NCBI RefSeq assembly: GCF_002979775.1
Contig: NZ_PCPR01000006.1
Coordinates: 62,001-126,000 of the forward strand
Reading direction: 5' to 3'
From: Arthrobacter sp. MYb23
GTDB lineage: Bacteria; Actinomycetota; Actinomycetes; Actinomycetales; Micrococcaceae
Length of the DNA stretch: 64,000 nt
The position numbers and the translations under genes were made by a program. Positions within the stretch are counted from its first letter, which is position 1. Each line of letters opens with the position of its first letter. Below, piece after piece: positions 32,657 to 42,035 of this stretch. The notes beneath the pieces are model-generated. The model was not told the DNA's origin, made no database searches, and saw nothing but the letters and a program-made list of their open reading frames with translations.

Positions 32657-35590
32657 CTAGGCGATGATCTTCAACGCCTGCCACCCGGTGCCCAGGCTGA
32701 TGGGCGGTACGGAGCTGAACGCTCCGCTGCCTGTGCCCGGGTACAGCCACAGAGTGTCTCCGATGCGGCCAATGACGTCGTTGCTGCCATCTCCGTTGAG
32801 GTCGCGCGGCCCGGCTATCGATGTTCGGTTATCCCAACCCGTGGAGATTTGCGTCCACTGGAGCCATCCGCGGGTTCCATTTCCGGGGTAGAGCCAGAGG
32901 GCGCCTGTGTCCGAGCGTCGCGCCAGCACGTCTCCCTTTCCATCTCCATTAAAGTCCCCCGTGCTGAAGATTGCATTCATAATGTTCCAGCCGGTTCCAA
33001 TGGTGGTGGGTGTCCGCTGACCGCCGGTCCCGTTGCCTTCATACAGCCTCAGTTCGCCGTTGCTTCGCCGGCCGATGAAATCGGGGATGCCGTCGCCGCT
33101 GAAGTCGCCGGGGGAGAACAACTGGCTCATGGTGCTCCATCCGGTGCTGACCTGTACCCGGGCCCCGAAACTTCCGGCACCGTCGCCCGGGTAGAACCAC
33201 AGGACGTCGCCGGCGCGGGCCAGGAGGTCAGGCTTGCCATCTTTGTTGAAGTCGCCGGGGGTGACGGTGTCCGTGATGGTGGACCACGCTGGTGCCGCCA
33301 GGGCGACCTGCCGCGGATCGAGTCCGCCCGAACTGTTGCCGGGGTAGAGGTACAGGTTGCCGGCGGTATCAGCGGCCAGCACGTCCGCACGGCCGTCACC
33401 GTTGAAGTCATGGGCCGACGGCGGTCCGGCTGCGGGCACCGTGTAGGTCTGGGTGCCCACGGCCGAGGCGTTACCTGCTGTGTCCACCCCGATGTACTTG
33501 AGTACCAACGTTGAGCTTCCCATGACGATCGGGTTCGCGGAGTTGTACTTGATGTTGGTAGCTGATTCGGTGGCCGTCGGTGTGCTGCCGTTGGTGGTGT
33601 AGTAGATGGCACCTGGCTCGTTGGCTGTCAGTGCGATGGTGGCACCGCTGGCCAGGGCCCTGCCGGTGGGATTGGCTGTGACGGTGGGGGCGGTGGTGTC
33701 CGGGGGTACCGTGTACGTTTGCGTTGCTACGTCGGACGTATTCCCGGCCGTATCCTTCGCGAAATACTTCAACGTCATGGAGCCCGGACCGTTGAACGGT
33801 ATCGCCGTGCTGTAAAGAAGACCGGCCGTGAGTGGATCGGTGCCATCCGTTGTGTATCGGATTTCAGCGGGTTCATTGGCGGACAATGTGATGTTGGTTC
33901 CGGGTGCGTATGCTCCACTGAGTGGGTTGGCCGTCACTACTGGCTTGGTCACATCCGGACCCGTGGAATACGTCTGGGTGACGACGGCCGAGGAATTGTT
34001 GGCGCTGTCCACGGCGAAGTACTTCAGGGTCAGCGGTCCACTCAACGTCAGCGGGGTGGCGTACTTGCTGCTGGCCGTGGTGGGGGTGCTGCCATCGGTG
34101 GTGTAGTAGATCGTCGCCGTTTCGTTGGACGTGAGCGTCACAGTCTGACCGACTGCGTAGGTACCCCCTGGCGGGGCCGGGGTGACAACGGGTGCCACGT
34201 TATCCGTCCCGAGGTAGGTCTCAAACTCGGACAAGCCGGCATTAGTGGTTCCGGCGCTCACCGAGGTGATGGTGAAGCGGACCGAACTGACCGTCTTGGC
34301 GGGGAAGTTGATGGTGAGGCCGGACCCGTTGTTCGGGAGGGCGGGGACGGTGACGGTACTGCCATCGGAGAACAGCAGGTTGCCGCCGGTGACCTGGTCG
34401 GTGAGGAGAGGCCGGTCAGACAGGGTCACAGAACTGATGGTCTTCGTCGGGGAGTAGTTGTACTGAATCCAGCTTCCAGCTTTCTCACCCGCTGAGACCC
34501 ACTCACGGGCAGCATCCATGGGAGCACCCCAGAAGTAGCCGTCGCGGGCTTTCTCCGGGCTCTGTGCCGCGGCCTTCTGCGACGACGCGGTGACCGTGGT
34601 TCCCGTGGACTTGGAGCCGTTGCCCGTCCACTCGATGGCTGTGATGTATTGCCGTTTGAGCCATTCATCGTAGGGGGAATCCGGGCAGCCTTCGCCCGGG
34701 CTGCTGCAGATGTACATGTCGAAGTCGGCGAACCGCACAAAGGTGTCTACCTTTGCCGTGAGTTCGGCGCCCGTCACGTTTTGCGGGTACTCATCGATGA
34801 CGTAGGCATCGTAAGCCATGGAGGTATGGGGGCCCGTGTAGCTGCGGGTAGCGAGCTGCGCGAACTTGGCGGTGGCCCAGTGGTCACTGTGGTCGTAAGG
34901 GCTGTTGAAGTTTCCGGTCCAGTCCTGGGTTCGGAAAGTGGTGGGCTGGAAGTTGGCTACCAGCCGGTTCAAGGCCGTCTGAAACTGGGACTTGGTGAAC
35001 GTGGCAGCATTGTCCACCGGCCTGATGGAGGAGAGCCGCCCATCCCAGAGCTTCAGGATGCTTTGGCCGTTATAGGCTGTGCTGCCGGCGCCGTTCGGGA
35101 AACCGTCCGGGAGCCGCATGAAAACTACGGAAATGTTCGGTGCTCCATTGAGCGTCTGGAGGGTCAGCGGACGGTTGGGCACACCGGCGTCCGAAGTGGT
35201 CCAGGAATCAGCGACACCTGCCATCTTGGAGTAACTGGCCCGGATTCCGGCCTCAAGCCCCTTCCAGTACGAGGCTCCTTCGCCGGCCTCACCAGCGGTG
35301 GTGAACACGGTTTGAACGCATCGCTTGGCCTGTATGTCCCTCATGAAATCCGGGCTGAGGAAGAGGAGGTCGTCATCCGTGTGGGCAACGATCTGCATCG
35401 CTCCGCCCGTGCCTGCGCACGGCGGAACAGCGGCCACTGCGGGTACTGCCGAAGAAATTACCAGCCCGCTTGCGGCCAGAACGCATCCAAGAAGTATGCC
35501 AAGGATGCGTTTGGAGAATGAAGGAGAGCTGGACAGGGGTGAGCGGGAATCACGAAGAGTATGACGACGAACGTATTTTGGACGGTCCAC
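32657..35590 (-). CDS. Secreted multidomain PIG-L deacetylase with CHB_HEX and VCBS repeats
   Basis: A 977-residue secreted protein. GTG 35590 has AAGGAG 7 nt upstream; a signal peptide ends near residue 54 (AVAA/VPP). Domains in order: PIG-L/LmbE deacetylase with zinc motif AHTDDD (residues 69-74) and HSDH (234-237); a discoidin-like region (~345-465); three chitobiase-C-like Ig repeats of about 75-80 residues, each with IYYTTDGSTPT-type motifs (~470-715); and five VCBS/FG-GAP repeats with Ca-binding loops such as DFNGDGRAD (~720-970). PIG-L enzymes remove N-acetyl groups from sugars; this one probably acts on extracellular or wall polysaccharide. In place of the usual Glu of AHPDDE stands Asp. 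Confidence 0.85.
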   Translation of the reverse strand: MDRPKYVRRHTLRDSRSPLSSSPSFSKRILGILLGCVLAASGLVISSAVPAVAAVPPCAGTGGAMQIVAHTDDDLLFLSPDFMRDIQAKRCVQTVFTTAGEAGEGASYWKGLEAGIRASYSKMAGVADSWTTSDAGVPNRPLTLQTLNGAPNISVVFMRLPDGFPNGAGSTAYNGQSILKLWDGRLSSIRPVDNAATFTKSQFQTALNRLVANFQPTTFRTQDWTGNFNSPYDHSDHWATAKFAQLATRSYTGPHTSMAYDAYVIDEYPQNVTGAELTAKVDTFVRFADFDMYICSSPGEGCPDSPYDEWLKRQYITAIEWTGNGSKSTGTTVTASSQKAAAQSPEKARDGYFWGAPMDAAREWVSAGEKAGSWIQYNYSPTKTISSVTLSDRPLLTDQVTGGNLLFSDGSTVTVPALPNNGSGLTINFPAKTVSSVRFTITSVSAGTTNAGLSEFETYLGTDNVAPVVTPAPPGGTYAVGQTVTLTSNETATIYYTTDGSTPTTASSKYATPLTLSGPLTLKYFAVDSANNSSAVVTQTYSTGPDVTKPVVTANPLSGAYAPGTNITLSANEPAEIRYTTDGTDPLTAGLLYSTAIPFNGPGSMTLKYFAKDTAGNTSDVATQTYTVPPDTTAPTVTANPTGRALASGATIALTANEPGAIYYTTNGSTPTATESATNIKYNSANPIVMGSSTLVLKYIGVDTAGNASAVGTQTYTVPAAGPPSAHDFNGDGRADVLAADTAGNLYLYPGNSSGGLDPRQVALAAPAWSTITDTVTPGDFNKDGKPDLLARAGDVLWFYPGDGAGSFGARVQVSTGWSTMSQLFSPGDFSGDGIPDFIGRRSNGELRLYEGNGTGGQRTPTTIGTGWNIMNAIFSTGDFNGDGKGDVLARRSDTGALWLYPGNGTRGWLQWTQISTGWDNRTSIAGPRDLNGDGSNDVIGRIGDTLWLYPGTGSGAFSSVPPISLGTGWQALKIIA

Positions 35591-35717
35591 AACTGTGCTC
35601 CTTGAGCAGATGTTGGGCCCCCCAGCCGGCAAACTTACGACGCCCCCAAGACGTCATGTCGAATTGAGTTATTCACTGCTCCGAAAGAACAGCGGTGTAA
35701 AAGCAATGCAGTGAGCG

Positions 35718-36509
35718 CTACTGTACTCCCGCGGAAGGGCCATGGGTAGGGTTCCGGCAAACATCCACAAATTTCTTGAAGGGCAGCAAACGATCGGCGT
35801 CGGGCAACTGGGAGGCCTCCGGATGCCATTGGACCGAAACCACCCACCGCGAGGGATCTTCCAGGGCTTCCACGGTTCCGTCGTCCGCGATGGCCGTGAC
35901 CAAGAGGCCTTCGCCCACCCGCGCCACGGCCTGATGGTGTCCGGAGGCGATCTTGATAGTGCCCGCATCAGGTGATCCATACAGCCCTCCTGCCTTGGAA
36001 CCGGCTGTCAGTTGCACGTCGTGCCAGGCCCATTCGCCGGCCTCGGGATGGTGCGGATCCAAGCCGTTGTGATTCACTGCCGACGGCGCCATGTCCTGGA
36101 TCAGTGTTCCTCCGTAGAGGACGTTCAGCAGTTGGTGGCCGCGGCAGACGCCCAACAGTGGCAGGCCGGCGTCAATGGTTGCCCGGGCAACGTCCATGTC
36201 CAGGTGGTCCTGCTCAGGGTTCACATCATAAAGGGACTCGTCAGGGTCCTGCCCATAGAGGCGCGGGTTGATGTCGCCGCCGCCCGGCAGCAACACGCCG
36301 TCGAGCGTTTGCATCTCGATGGCCAACCGTCCGGCGCTGTCTGCGGAAACCGGAGTCAGCAGCACCGGTTGCGCACCCGCGTCACGCAACAGGTCCACGA
36401 TGTACGTAAAGAGCCGGTTGGCTTCACCCACACGGGAATCGGGCGTGTCAGAACTGCTCAGTCGTACCGGAACGCCGATGCGCGGACGAACAACTTCTGA
36501 ACTCTTCAT
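35718..36509 (-). CDS. Class I glutamine amidotransferase-like hydrolase (peptidase C26, PuuD-like)
   Basis: A 263-residue enzyme of the gamma-glutamyl-gamma-aminobutyrate hydrolase type. The nucleophile elbow is GVCRGHQLLNV and the catalytic His-Glu is SVQWHPEA. LLPGGGDINPRLYG is characteristic of PuuD/C26 proteins. It hydrolyses gamma-glutamyl bonds. It stands alone between a convergent and a divergent neighbour, so its pathway (putrescine use or another) is not shown by context. Confidence 0.85.
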   Translation of the reverse strand: MKSSEVVRPRIGVPVRLSSSDTPDSRVGEANRLFTYIVDLLRDAGAQPVLLTPVSADSAGRLAIEMQTLDGVLLPGGGDINPRLYGQDPDESLYDVNPEQDHLDMDVARATIDAGLPLLGVCRGHQLLNVLYGGTLIQDMAPSAVNHNGLDPHHPEAGEWAWHDVQLTAGSKAGGLYGSPDAGTIKIASGHHQAVARVGEGLLVTAIADDGTVEALEDPSRWVVSVQWHPEASQLPDADRLLPFKKFVDVCRNPTHGPSAGVQ

Positions 36510-36572
36510 GCTTCATGATGCACCGTGCTGTTGCCGCGCACCCAAACACCGGCCGCGAGGCCGACGCACCAC

Positions 36573-36578
36573 TACGCT
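36573..36578 (+). promoter_or_regulatory. -10 box TACGCT of LOG-like gene
   Basis: TACGCT ends 6 nt before the ATG at 36585, again implying a leaderless message. The start codons of the divergent neighbours are 75 bp apart. Confidence 0.45.
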
Positions 36579-36584
36579 GAAAAC

Positions 36585-37718
36585 ATGAATCGCTCCGGAG
36601 CTTTGAACCCGAGTCCGCGAACGCTCGACGTCGAAAGCGTGACCCACTTCCACCAGCTGGTCAGTGCTGGTGCCGGCTCCATGCACGGTTGGCACGCACA
36701 GTCCCTGGACCTGCGAGGCCACTCACGGGACCTCAAAGCCCTCAACCCCGAAGGAGCGATCTTCCTGGGCTGCACCTTCGACGACGGAGTGGAGGAAAGC
36801 CTCCGCCGGCGGGGAGCGCTCATCTTCCCCAAGCTTCACAATGTGCCGTTCAACCCCTACCGAAGCAGTGTCTACACTGCCGCTGAACTGTACCCGGACC
36901 TTTCCTCCACGGAATACGAATCCACCCTTGACGCCCGCGTCTATCAATGGAGTATCCTGCCCGGACAGCGTGGCAGCCTGGACGCCACACTCGCCGCGGC
37001 CCTCCACGATCATGCAATCGGTGACGCCCTGGACGAGTTACTGGAGCAGGGCGCACTCGCCGGCACCAAGCTGGTGGGAGTGATGGGCGGGCATGCAGCA
37101 CAGCGGGGCACCAAAGAATTCGCCGACGCCGCACTGCTGGGACGGTTGCTGGCCCGGGCCGGCTTTACCGTCGCCACGGGCGGGGGCCCCGGCGCCATGG
37201 AAGCGGCCAACCTTGGTGCCTACCTCAGTGGCCTACCCGACGACGACGCTACCGCCGCCCTTGAGGCGCTCGCCGCAGTGCCGGGGTTCAGGCCCTCGGT
37301 GACGGCCTGGGCGCGGAAAGCAGCCGCCGTCGTCGAACGTTATCCGAACGGTACTCCGACGCTCGGTATTCCAACATGGTTCTACGGCCACGAACCGCCC
37401 AACCTGTTCGCCACCCACATCGCCAAGTACTTCGCCAACGCGGTGCGCGAAGCCATCCTGCTGGAGCTCTGCAACGGCGGGATCGTGTTCCTCCCGGGCG
37501 CGGCAGGAACAGTGCAGGAGATCTTCCAGGATGCCTGCGAGAACTACTACGGCGCCCCGGAGACCATCACGCCCATGGTGCTGGTGGGACGTGAACACTG
37601 GGAACGGACTTTTCCCGCCTGGCCCATGCTGCAGAGCCTCGCGGCTGGAAAGCCGATGGCAGAGAAGATCTTCCTGGTGGACACCGTGGAGGAGGCCCTC
37701 GCAGTGGTTGCCGGATAG
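36585..37718 (+). CDS. LOG family Rossmann-fold protein
   Basis: A 377-residue protein. GGGPGAMEAANLGA and the later PGAAGTVQEIFQ correspond to the two signature segments of the LOG (lysine decarboxylase-like, cytokinin riboside phosphohydrolase) fold, here spaced further apart than in short LOGs. The N-terminal ~150 residues are an extra domain. It may bind or hydrolyse nucleotides; related long forms are simply called Rossmann-fold nucleotide-binding proteins. It converges with the peptidase gene at 37723 with 4 nt between. Confidence 0.7.
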   Translation: MNRSGALNPSPRTLDVESVTHFHQLVSAGAGSMHGWHAQSLDLRGHSRDLKALNPEGAIFLGCTFDDGVEESLRRRGALIFPKLHNVPFNPYRSSVYTAAELYPDLSSTEYESTLDARVYQWSILPGQRGSLDATLAAALHDHAIGDALDELLEQGALAGTKLVGVMGGHAAQRGTKEFADAALLGRLLARAGFTVATGGGPGAMEAANLGAYLSGLPDDDATAALEALAAVPGFRPSVTAWARKAAAVVERYPNGTPTLGIPTWFYGHEPPNLFATHIAKYFANAVREAILLELCNGGIVFLPGAAGTVQEIFQDACENYYGAPETITPMVLVGREHWERTFPAWPMLQSLAAGKPMAEKIFLVDTVEEALAVVAG

Positions 37719-37722
37719 GACC

Positions 37723-38658
37723 TTAGAAGTCCTTACTGCAAGGACCCGTACCCAGCTGAGCCAGGCCTGTGAGGTCGCCGGCAGCGTATCCGCGCACCCA
37801 GGAAGCTTGATCGAACATGAGCTGCCGGGGATCGTCCACATGGTCCAAGCCCAGGAGGTGCCCGAGCTCGTGCATGATCACGGCTACGCCGATTTCTTCT
37901 CCGCTGGGGGCGTTCACGATCTCAGCGAACTGTGGAGCATCCAAGGACACCGTCCCGGTGACGTAAGCCTTGTAGCCGTTGCTGAGGCCCACGGAGGAAC
38001 TTCCGCCTAGGCCCACGGTCTGCCCGGTCAAGCGTGGTACCTGCTCGGGGGTGCTCCACGCAATGAGGACAGGGGCCCAGCGGTCTCCGTACCTTTCGGG
38101 TTGGTATCCGGACCTGGTGGGGGAGGGAACTTCGGAACTGGGGCCGTCGTAGATGAACCTCAATCCCGTGGCTGCTCCGGCCTGTTCCACGGCCTCTTCC
38201 ACCAAGGGCTGCCAGGAGGCGGGCGCGAGGTCCGAGTTGACCACGTAATGGATGGGCCGGCACGGTGAGTAGGTCAGCGGGGTTCCGTCTTCCTTGAGGG
38301 CCAGGAATTTGTACGAGGAACTGGTGCGGTTCAATGGCGACGGCGTCCCGAGCGGCGCGTCCGCTTCCTCAAGCCCCGGGACAGGATCCTGGCGCTGGCC
38401 GAACGGAACCAGCCCGGGCCGGGGAGCCTGGCTTTGCGTGGAGGGAGAGCCATACACAAACTGGCGGAGTTCGCCGCTGAAGTAGGCTCCCGCGCACACC
38501 AGCGCGAGAACGCCGAAAAGGAACATGATGGCCACAACACTGCTGTGCTTGATGGGCGGCCTGACCTGGGGAGGCTCAGGCGGACGCTGGAAATGCGGGA
38601 GGTACTGAGGGCGAGGGGGATCGGGGTCCGGCCACTTGGGCGACCCGTAAGGTTCCAT
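37723..38658 (-). CDS. Matrixin-like zinc metallopeptidase (copy 1)
   Basis: A 311-residue membrane-anchored protein. ATG 38658 follows an AGGGGG site; a start 22 codons upstream is less likely. There is a Pro-rich cytoplasmic N-terminus, one transmembrane helix (residues ~45-65), a linker ending in GLEEADAPLG and a catalytic domain with HELGHLLGLDH, the HExxHxxGxxH zinc site of M10 metzincins, then LMFDQ as a Met-turn-like element. It is a cell-surface protease of unknown target. A close paralogue follows upstream on the same strand. Confidence 0.85.
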   Translation of the reverse strand: MEPYGSPKWPDPDPPRPQYLPHFQRPPEPPQVRPPIKHSSVVAIMFLFGVLALVCAGAYFSGELRQFVYGSPSTQSQAPRPGLVPFGQRQDPVPGLEEADAPLGTPSPLNRTSSSYKFLALKEDGTPLTYSPCRPIHYVVNSDLAPASWQPLVEEAVEQAGAATGLRFIYDGPSSEVPSPTRSGYQPERYGDRWAPVLIAWSTPEQVPRLTGQTVGLGGSSSVGLSNGYKAYVTGTVSLDAPQFAEIVNAPSGEEIGVAVIMHELGHLLGLDHVDDPRQLMFDQASWVRGYAAGDLTGLAQLGTGPCSKDF

Positions 38659-38777
38659 GGAACCCCCTGACGTGAAGGCTGCGACGGGAGGTGGGGCGCC
38701 GCCGTCGGCCGTACTGGCCAGCATAAGTCCCGTTCCGCCGGGAGTCCATGGCGGACTTGCCCAACAGCGGAGGGCGT

Positions 38778-39671
38778 CTAGATGTCCTTGCGGCAGGGCG
38801 CCGAGGCAAGAAGATGCAGGCCATTCAGGTCGCCCGCCGCGAGCCCGTCGGGAGCTCCGATTTCCGGGTACATCAGCTGGATTGGATCATCCACATGATC
38901 CAGACCCATCACGTGGCCCAGTTCGTGTTGCATGACTGCCAGGACATGATCGGCGCCGCCGGGACTGGCCAGCAGTTCCGTTACCTGCGGCGTATCCAAC
39001 TGCAGGCTCCCGGTGATGTAACTCTTGGGACCCTTGTCCAGGGAGTACATGGTGCTGCCACCAGTACCAATGACGTTGTCCGCCAGCGCAGGTGCTTCCA
39101 CGGGAGTGGTCCACGAGATCAGCAGGGGAGCCCACCGATCGCCGTATTTGGCAGGCTGATATGGCTCGCGCCGGTCTACGGGCAGCTCGTCCGTGGCGCC
39201 ATCGTTGATGAACTGGATACCGGACGCTGCTGAAATATTTGCCAAAGCGGTGGCCAGCAGGGCATCGGAACCAGCGGGTGCGCTCGCATTGTTGACGACG
39301 TAATGAAGCGGACGGCAGGGCGAGTAACCTACCGGCGTTCCGTCGTCGTTGGTGGCGAGGAACTTATACGAATCATTGGTGGTGCCGGGCGCTGACGGGG
39401 AGGCCAGCGGGGCGTCCGCCTCCTCAAGCCCTGGCGGCGGCGCGTCCGGGGTGCGCGGCGTTTCGGCAACACCGGGCCCCTTCTGCGGGGCGCCCGGAAC
39501 GCTCAGGCCCGGGAGAAGGGCGGTGATGCGAGGATCGCCCTGAAGGTACCAACCCACCAGAACGGCCACGACGGCGGCAATGCCGGCCATGAGGACGCCG
39601 CGGAAAACCTGCGCGACTGCTCCACTGCGTCGGTGTTTGGGCGCGCGCGTTGTTTCCCGCTCCGGGTCCAC
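38778..39671 (-). CDS. Matrixin-like zinc metallopeptidase (copy 2)
   Basis: A 297-residue paralogue of the preceding protein with the same order: short basic N-terminus, membrane helix (~residues 23-43), linker with GLEEADAPLASPS, and a catalytic domain with HELGHVMGLDH and Met-turn LMYPE. Shared segments (YSPCRPLHYVVN, YGDRWAPLLISW) show a tandem duplication. It starts at GTG 39671 with GGAGA upstream. The 119-bp gap to copy 1 holds no gene. Confidence 0.85.
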   Translation of the reverse strand: MDPERETTRAPKHRRSGAVAQVFRGVLMAGIAAVVAVLVGWYLQGDPRITALLPGLSVPGAPQKGPGVAETPRTPDAPPPGLEEADAPLASPSAPGTTNDSYKFLATNDDGTPVGYSPCRPLHYVVNNASAPAGSDALLATALANISAASGIQFINDGATDELPVDRREPYQPAKYGDRWAPLLISWTTPVEAPALADNVIGTGGSTMYSLDKGPKSYITGSLQLDTPQVTELLASPGGADHVLAVMQHELGHVMGLDHVDDPIQLMYPEIGAPDGLAAGDLNGLHLLASAPCRKDI

Positions 39672-39773
39672 GGTTCTCCATTCCTGGTGCCCTGGTCACG
39701 CGGGGCAGCGCGGAGGACGAACCAACATTACGGTCTGCGGCCCGAGCCGTCCAAACTTATGAGCCGTCCAGAC

Positions 39774-40946
39774 CTAGATGATGGTTGCGCCGAACACCAG
39801 GCCCAATCCGTAGGTGGCGGCCGCCGCTCCCAGGCCGATGGCCAGCTGCCGCAGCCCGCGGCTCAGCGGTGACGTTCCGGACAACAAGCCGACGACGGCG
39901 CCGGTGGCCAGGAGCGCCAGGCCCACCAGAACCCCCGCTACCATCAAGGCTGCAATGCCCGTCATGCCGAAGATGAAGGGCAGGATGGGCACGATGGCGC
40001 CCGAGGCGAAGAAACAGAAGCTGGACAGTGCAGCGCCCCACGCAGAGCCAACGGATTCGTGCTCATCCGCGGGCGGTTTTTCAGGCTGCAAGGACAGGCT
40101 CGGATCGCAGTCGCAGCTGAACAATCCCATGCGTTCGGCAGCGCGGTGCTCTGCGGCTTCGTGGGTCATGCCCCTGGCCAGGTACACCAGGACCAGCTCG
40201 TTGTGTTCGATGTCCAACGACGGCGCAGCAGTCAACGTTGCCTGCGTGGGCAACGTGGCGTTAAGGAGTTCCCGCTGGGAACGGACCGAAACGTATTCGC
40301 CCGCACCCATGGACAGTGCACCGGCCAAAAGGCCTGCCACACCACTCATCAGGACCACGGGGCTGGGCACGCCGGTTGCTGCCATGCCCATCACCAACGA
40401 AAGGTTGCTGACCAGGCCGTCATTGGCGCCAAACACGGCGGCCCGGAAAGTCCCGGAGAGCCTGTTGCGTCCACGAGTGGCCAGGCCCCGGACTACTTCT
40501 TCGTGGATTTGTTCATCGGCCACCATGGCAGGCGTTGCTGCAGGCTCGGTGCCATAGGGGGAACGGCCTTCGGCCCGCTGAGCCAACGCGAGCACAAACA
40601 CGGAGCCGAAGTTGCGGGCAAGGAATCCCAGGAATTGGCTTCGGCTGGATGCTGCCTTGGGCATTCCGGCGTGCTCACCCAGGAGTTTGAGCCAGTGGGC
40701 CTCGTGCCGGCCTTCGGCTTCGGCCAAGGCGAGCAGAATTTGGCGCTCCTCACCGTCACGCCGCTGGGCAAGTTCGCGGTACACGGCGGCCTCGGCGCGC
40801 TCGTCAGCCAGGTATTGGCGCCAGCGGCGGATGTCCGCGTGCGACGGCGGCGCGGGTTGGGTACCAGCGTTTTCGGCGGCTGCTGATTCGGGGGTGGGGT
40901 CCGGAGCGGGGCTCGACGAACTCTGGAATTCCTGGTGCATCTGCAC
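39774..40946 (-). CDS. Ferritin-like/VIT1 iron-manganese transporter (MbfA-type)
   Basis: A 390-residue protein. Residues ~35-165 form a rubrerythrin/ferritin-like four-helix domain with metal-ligand Glu residues (YLADERAEAAVYREL, AEAEGRHEAHWLKL, DEQIHEEVVRGL). The C-terminal ~220 residues are the VIT1/CCC1 membrane domain with GANDGLVSN and GALSMGAGEYVS. This fusion matches MbfA-type iron exporters; VIT-domain proteins move Fe2+ or Mn2+ out of the cytoplasm. It starts at GTG 40946 with AGGAG before it. A role in iron or peroxide stress is likely. Confidence 0.88.
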   Translation of the reverse strand: MQMHQEFQSSSSPAPDPTPESAAAENAGTQPAPPSHADIRRWRQYLADERAEAAVYRELAQRRDGEERQILLALAEAEGRHEAHWLKLLGEHAGMPKAASSRSQFLGFLARNFGSVFVLALAQRAEGRSPYGTEPAATPAMVADEQIHEEVVRGLATRGRNRLSGTFRAAVFGANDGLVSNLSLVMGMAATGVPSPVVLMSGVAGLLAGALSMGAGEYVSVRSQRELLNATLPTQATLTAAPSLDIEHNELVLVYLARGMTHEAAEHRAAERMGLFSCDCDPSLSLQPEKPPADEHESVGSAWGAALSSFCFFASGAIVPILPFIFGMTGIAALMVAGVLVGLALLATGAVVGLLSGTSPLSRGLRQLAIGLGAAAATYGLGLVFGATII

Positions 40947-41074
40947 TTTGTCTCCTGTGCTGGGTGGGGTAGTTGCGGCCCCATTGCACGCACCACACTA
41001 CCGCTTATCCGCGCGGATTTTTGGCTGGTATTCCTCAAACGGAATGTTCGGCGCACCGTAATTTCCGGCGCTCC

Positions 41075-41103
41075 TTGACCCTTGCTTGTGCCGGTGCTCA
41101 GAT
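41075..41103 (+). promoter_or_regulatory. Candidate promoter of the small acidic protein
   Basis: TTGACC (41075-41080), a 17-bp spacer and TCAGAT (41098-41103) resemble a housekeeping promoter about 100 nt before the ATG at 41207. Confidence 0.35.
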
Positions 41104-41206
41104 GGAAGGACAGGGGATTGGGGTCCTCCCGCCCCTGGATTCCTGCATTCGGGTCAACGGGCTGAACAGGCCCACCAGAACCGGCCCACGAGACGGAGGT
41201 TGCACC

Positions 41207-41398
41207 ATGAACACCACCGAATCACACGCCAACCATCAGGAACGGACAACCATCGAGTCCGACCCCGCCTACGACTACGCCGAAGACCAGGAAGTGGACC
41301 AACCCTGGGTTGAGGAAGTGGACGCCCCCGAGGACGACGAACGCGTGGTCCCCATCGACGACACCGAAGAGTTCCGGGCGGAAGACGAGGAAAGCTAG
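41207..41398 (+). CDS. Small acidic protein, unknown function
   Basis: A 63-residue, very acidic protein (runs such as EDQEVDQPW and DAPEDDERVVPIDDTEE) with no hydrophobic segment. ATG 41207 has GGAGG 7 nt upstream. It is probably disordered. Its end overlaps the convergent gene by 4 nt. No function can be assigned. Confidence 0.65.
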   Translation: MNTTESHANHQERTTIESDPAYDYAEDQEVDQPWVEEVDAPEDDERVVPIDDTEEFRAEDEES

Positions 41399-41721
41399 GC
41401 TTGACCCCTCCGACTGAGGGTGAAAAGCCGTTGTTGGCCCCCGCGTTTCCCGACGGCGGCAACGGTCACCGTCAGCGTCCTTGATACTTCACACCAACGC
41501 GTTGGCCGGACCGCTTGGGCCAGCGCTTGGGCGATCAATTGCGGGTGGGGATGGCTGAAGCGCCCGGTCGGGGCCTTGGCGCCGTTCCCGGTCAGGATGG
41601 TCACCGTGCCCAGGAAGAGGTCGACGGCGGGAATCACCGTGACCGTGCGGCCTTCAGCCAGGTCCGCGGTGCTGGGTGCGGTGGTGGTTGGTGCTTGGGT
41701 CGTATCGCCTTCGTACGGCAA
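41395..41721 (-). CDS. Hypothetical protein
   Basis: A 108-residue protein starting at TTG 41721 with a good AAGGAG 7 nt upstream. The N-terminus is Thr/Ala-rich; the body is beta-rich (RTVTVIPAVDLFLGTVTIL). It has no signal peptide or known motif. The 314 bp upstream (41722-42035) hold only the terminator of the symporter gene. Confidence 0.5.
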   Translation of the reverse strand: MPYEGDTTQAPTTTAPSTADLAEGRTVTVIPAVDLFLGTVTILTGNGAKAPTGRFSHPHPQLIAQALAQAVRPTRWCEVSRTLTVTVAAVGKRGGQQRLFTLSRRGQA

Positions 41722-41985
41722 GGGACTGCTCCTTGGTGGAGTGCTCTTGCCCGCTCGGTTGTCTCTGGTCCGGGACGGGCCGCTTCCTCATCCGAACCAC
41801 CCGTGAACATGGGGTTGGTGCGTGGCAAGTCGGAGCTTGGCGCCACATCTCTTGAAGCTGGCATAACCCTACCCCACGCTTCCCGCTGTGGGGCCCGTAT
41901 GACGCCCCCTCCACCCCCTGGAGCGCGCAGAGTGGGGCGCCCAACGCACCTGCCGGGGCGGACGTTTCTCCCGGAAACAAAACAA

Positions 41986-42020
41986 CGGCGGCGCTGCCCC
42001 GAAAAGGGGAGGCGCCGCCG
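41986..42020 (-). terminator. Intrinsic terminator of the symporter gene
   Basis: A hairpin with CGGCGGCGC/GCGCCGCCG and CCCC/GGGG stems around a GAAAA loop. Read on the minus strand it is followed by TTGTTTTGTTT, a typical T-rich tail, 16 bp after the symporter stop. Confidence 0.85.
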
Positions 42021-42035
42021 TCGAGCTTTGTTCTT

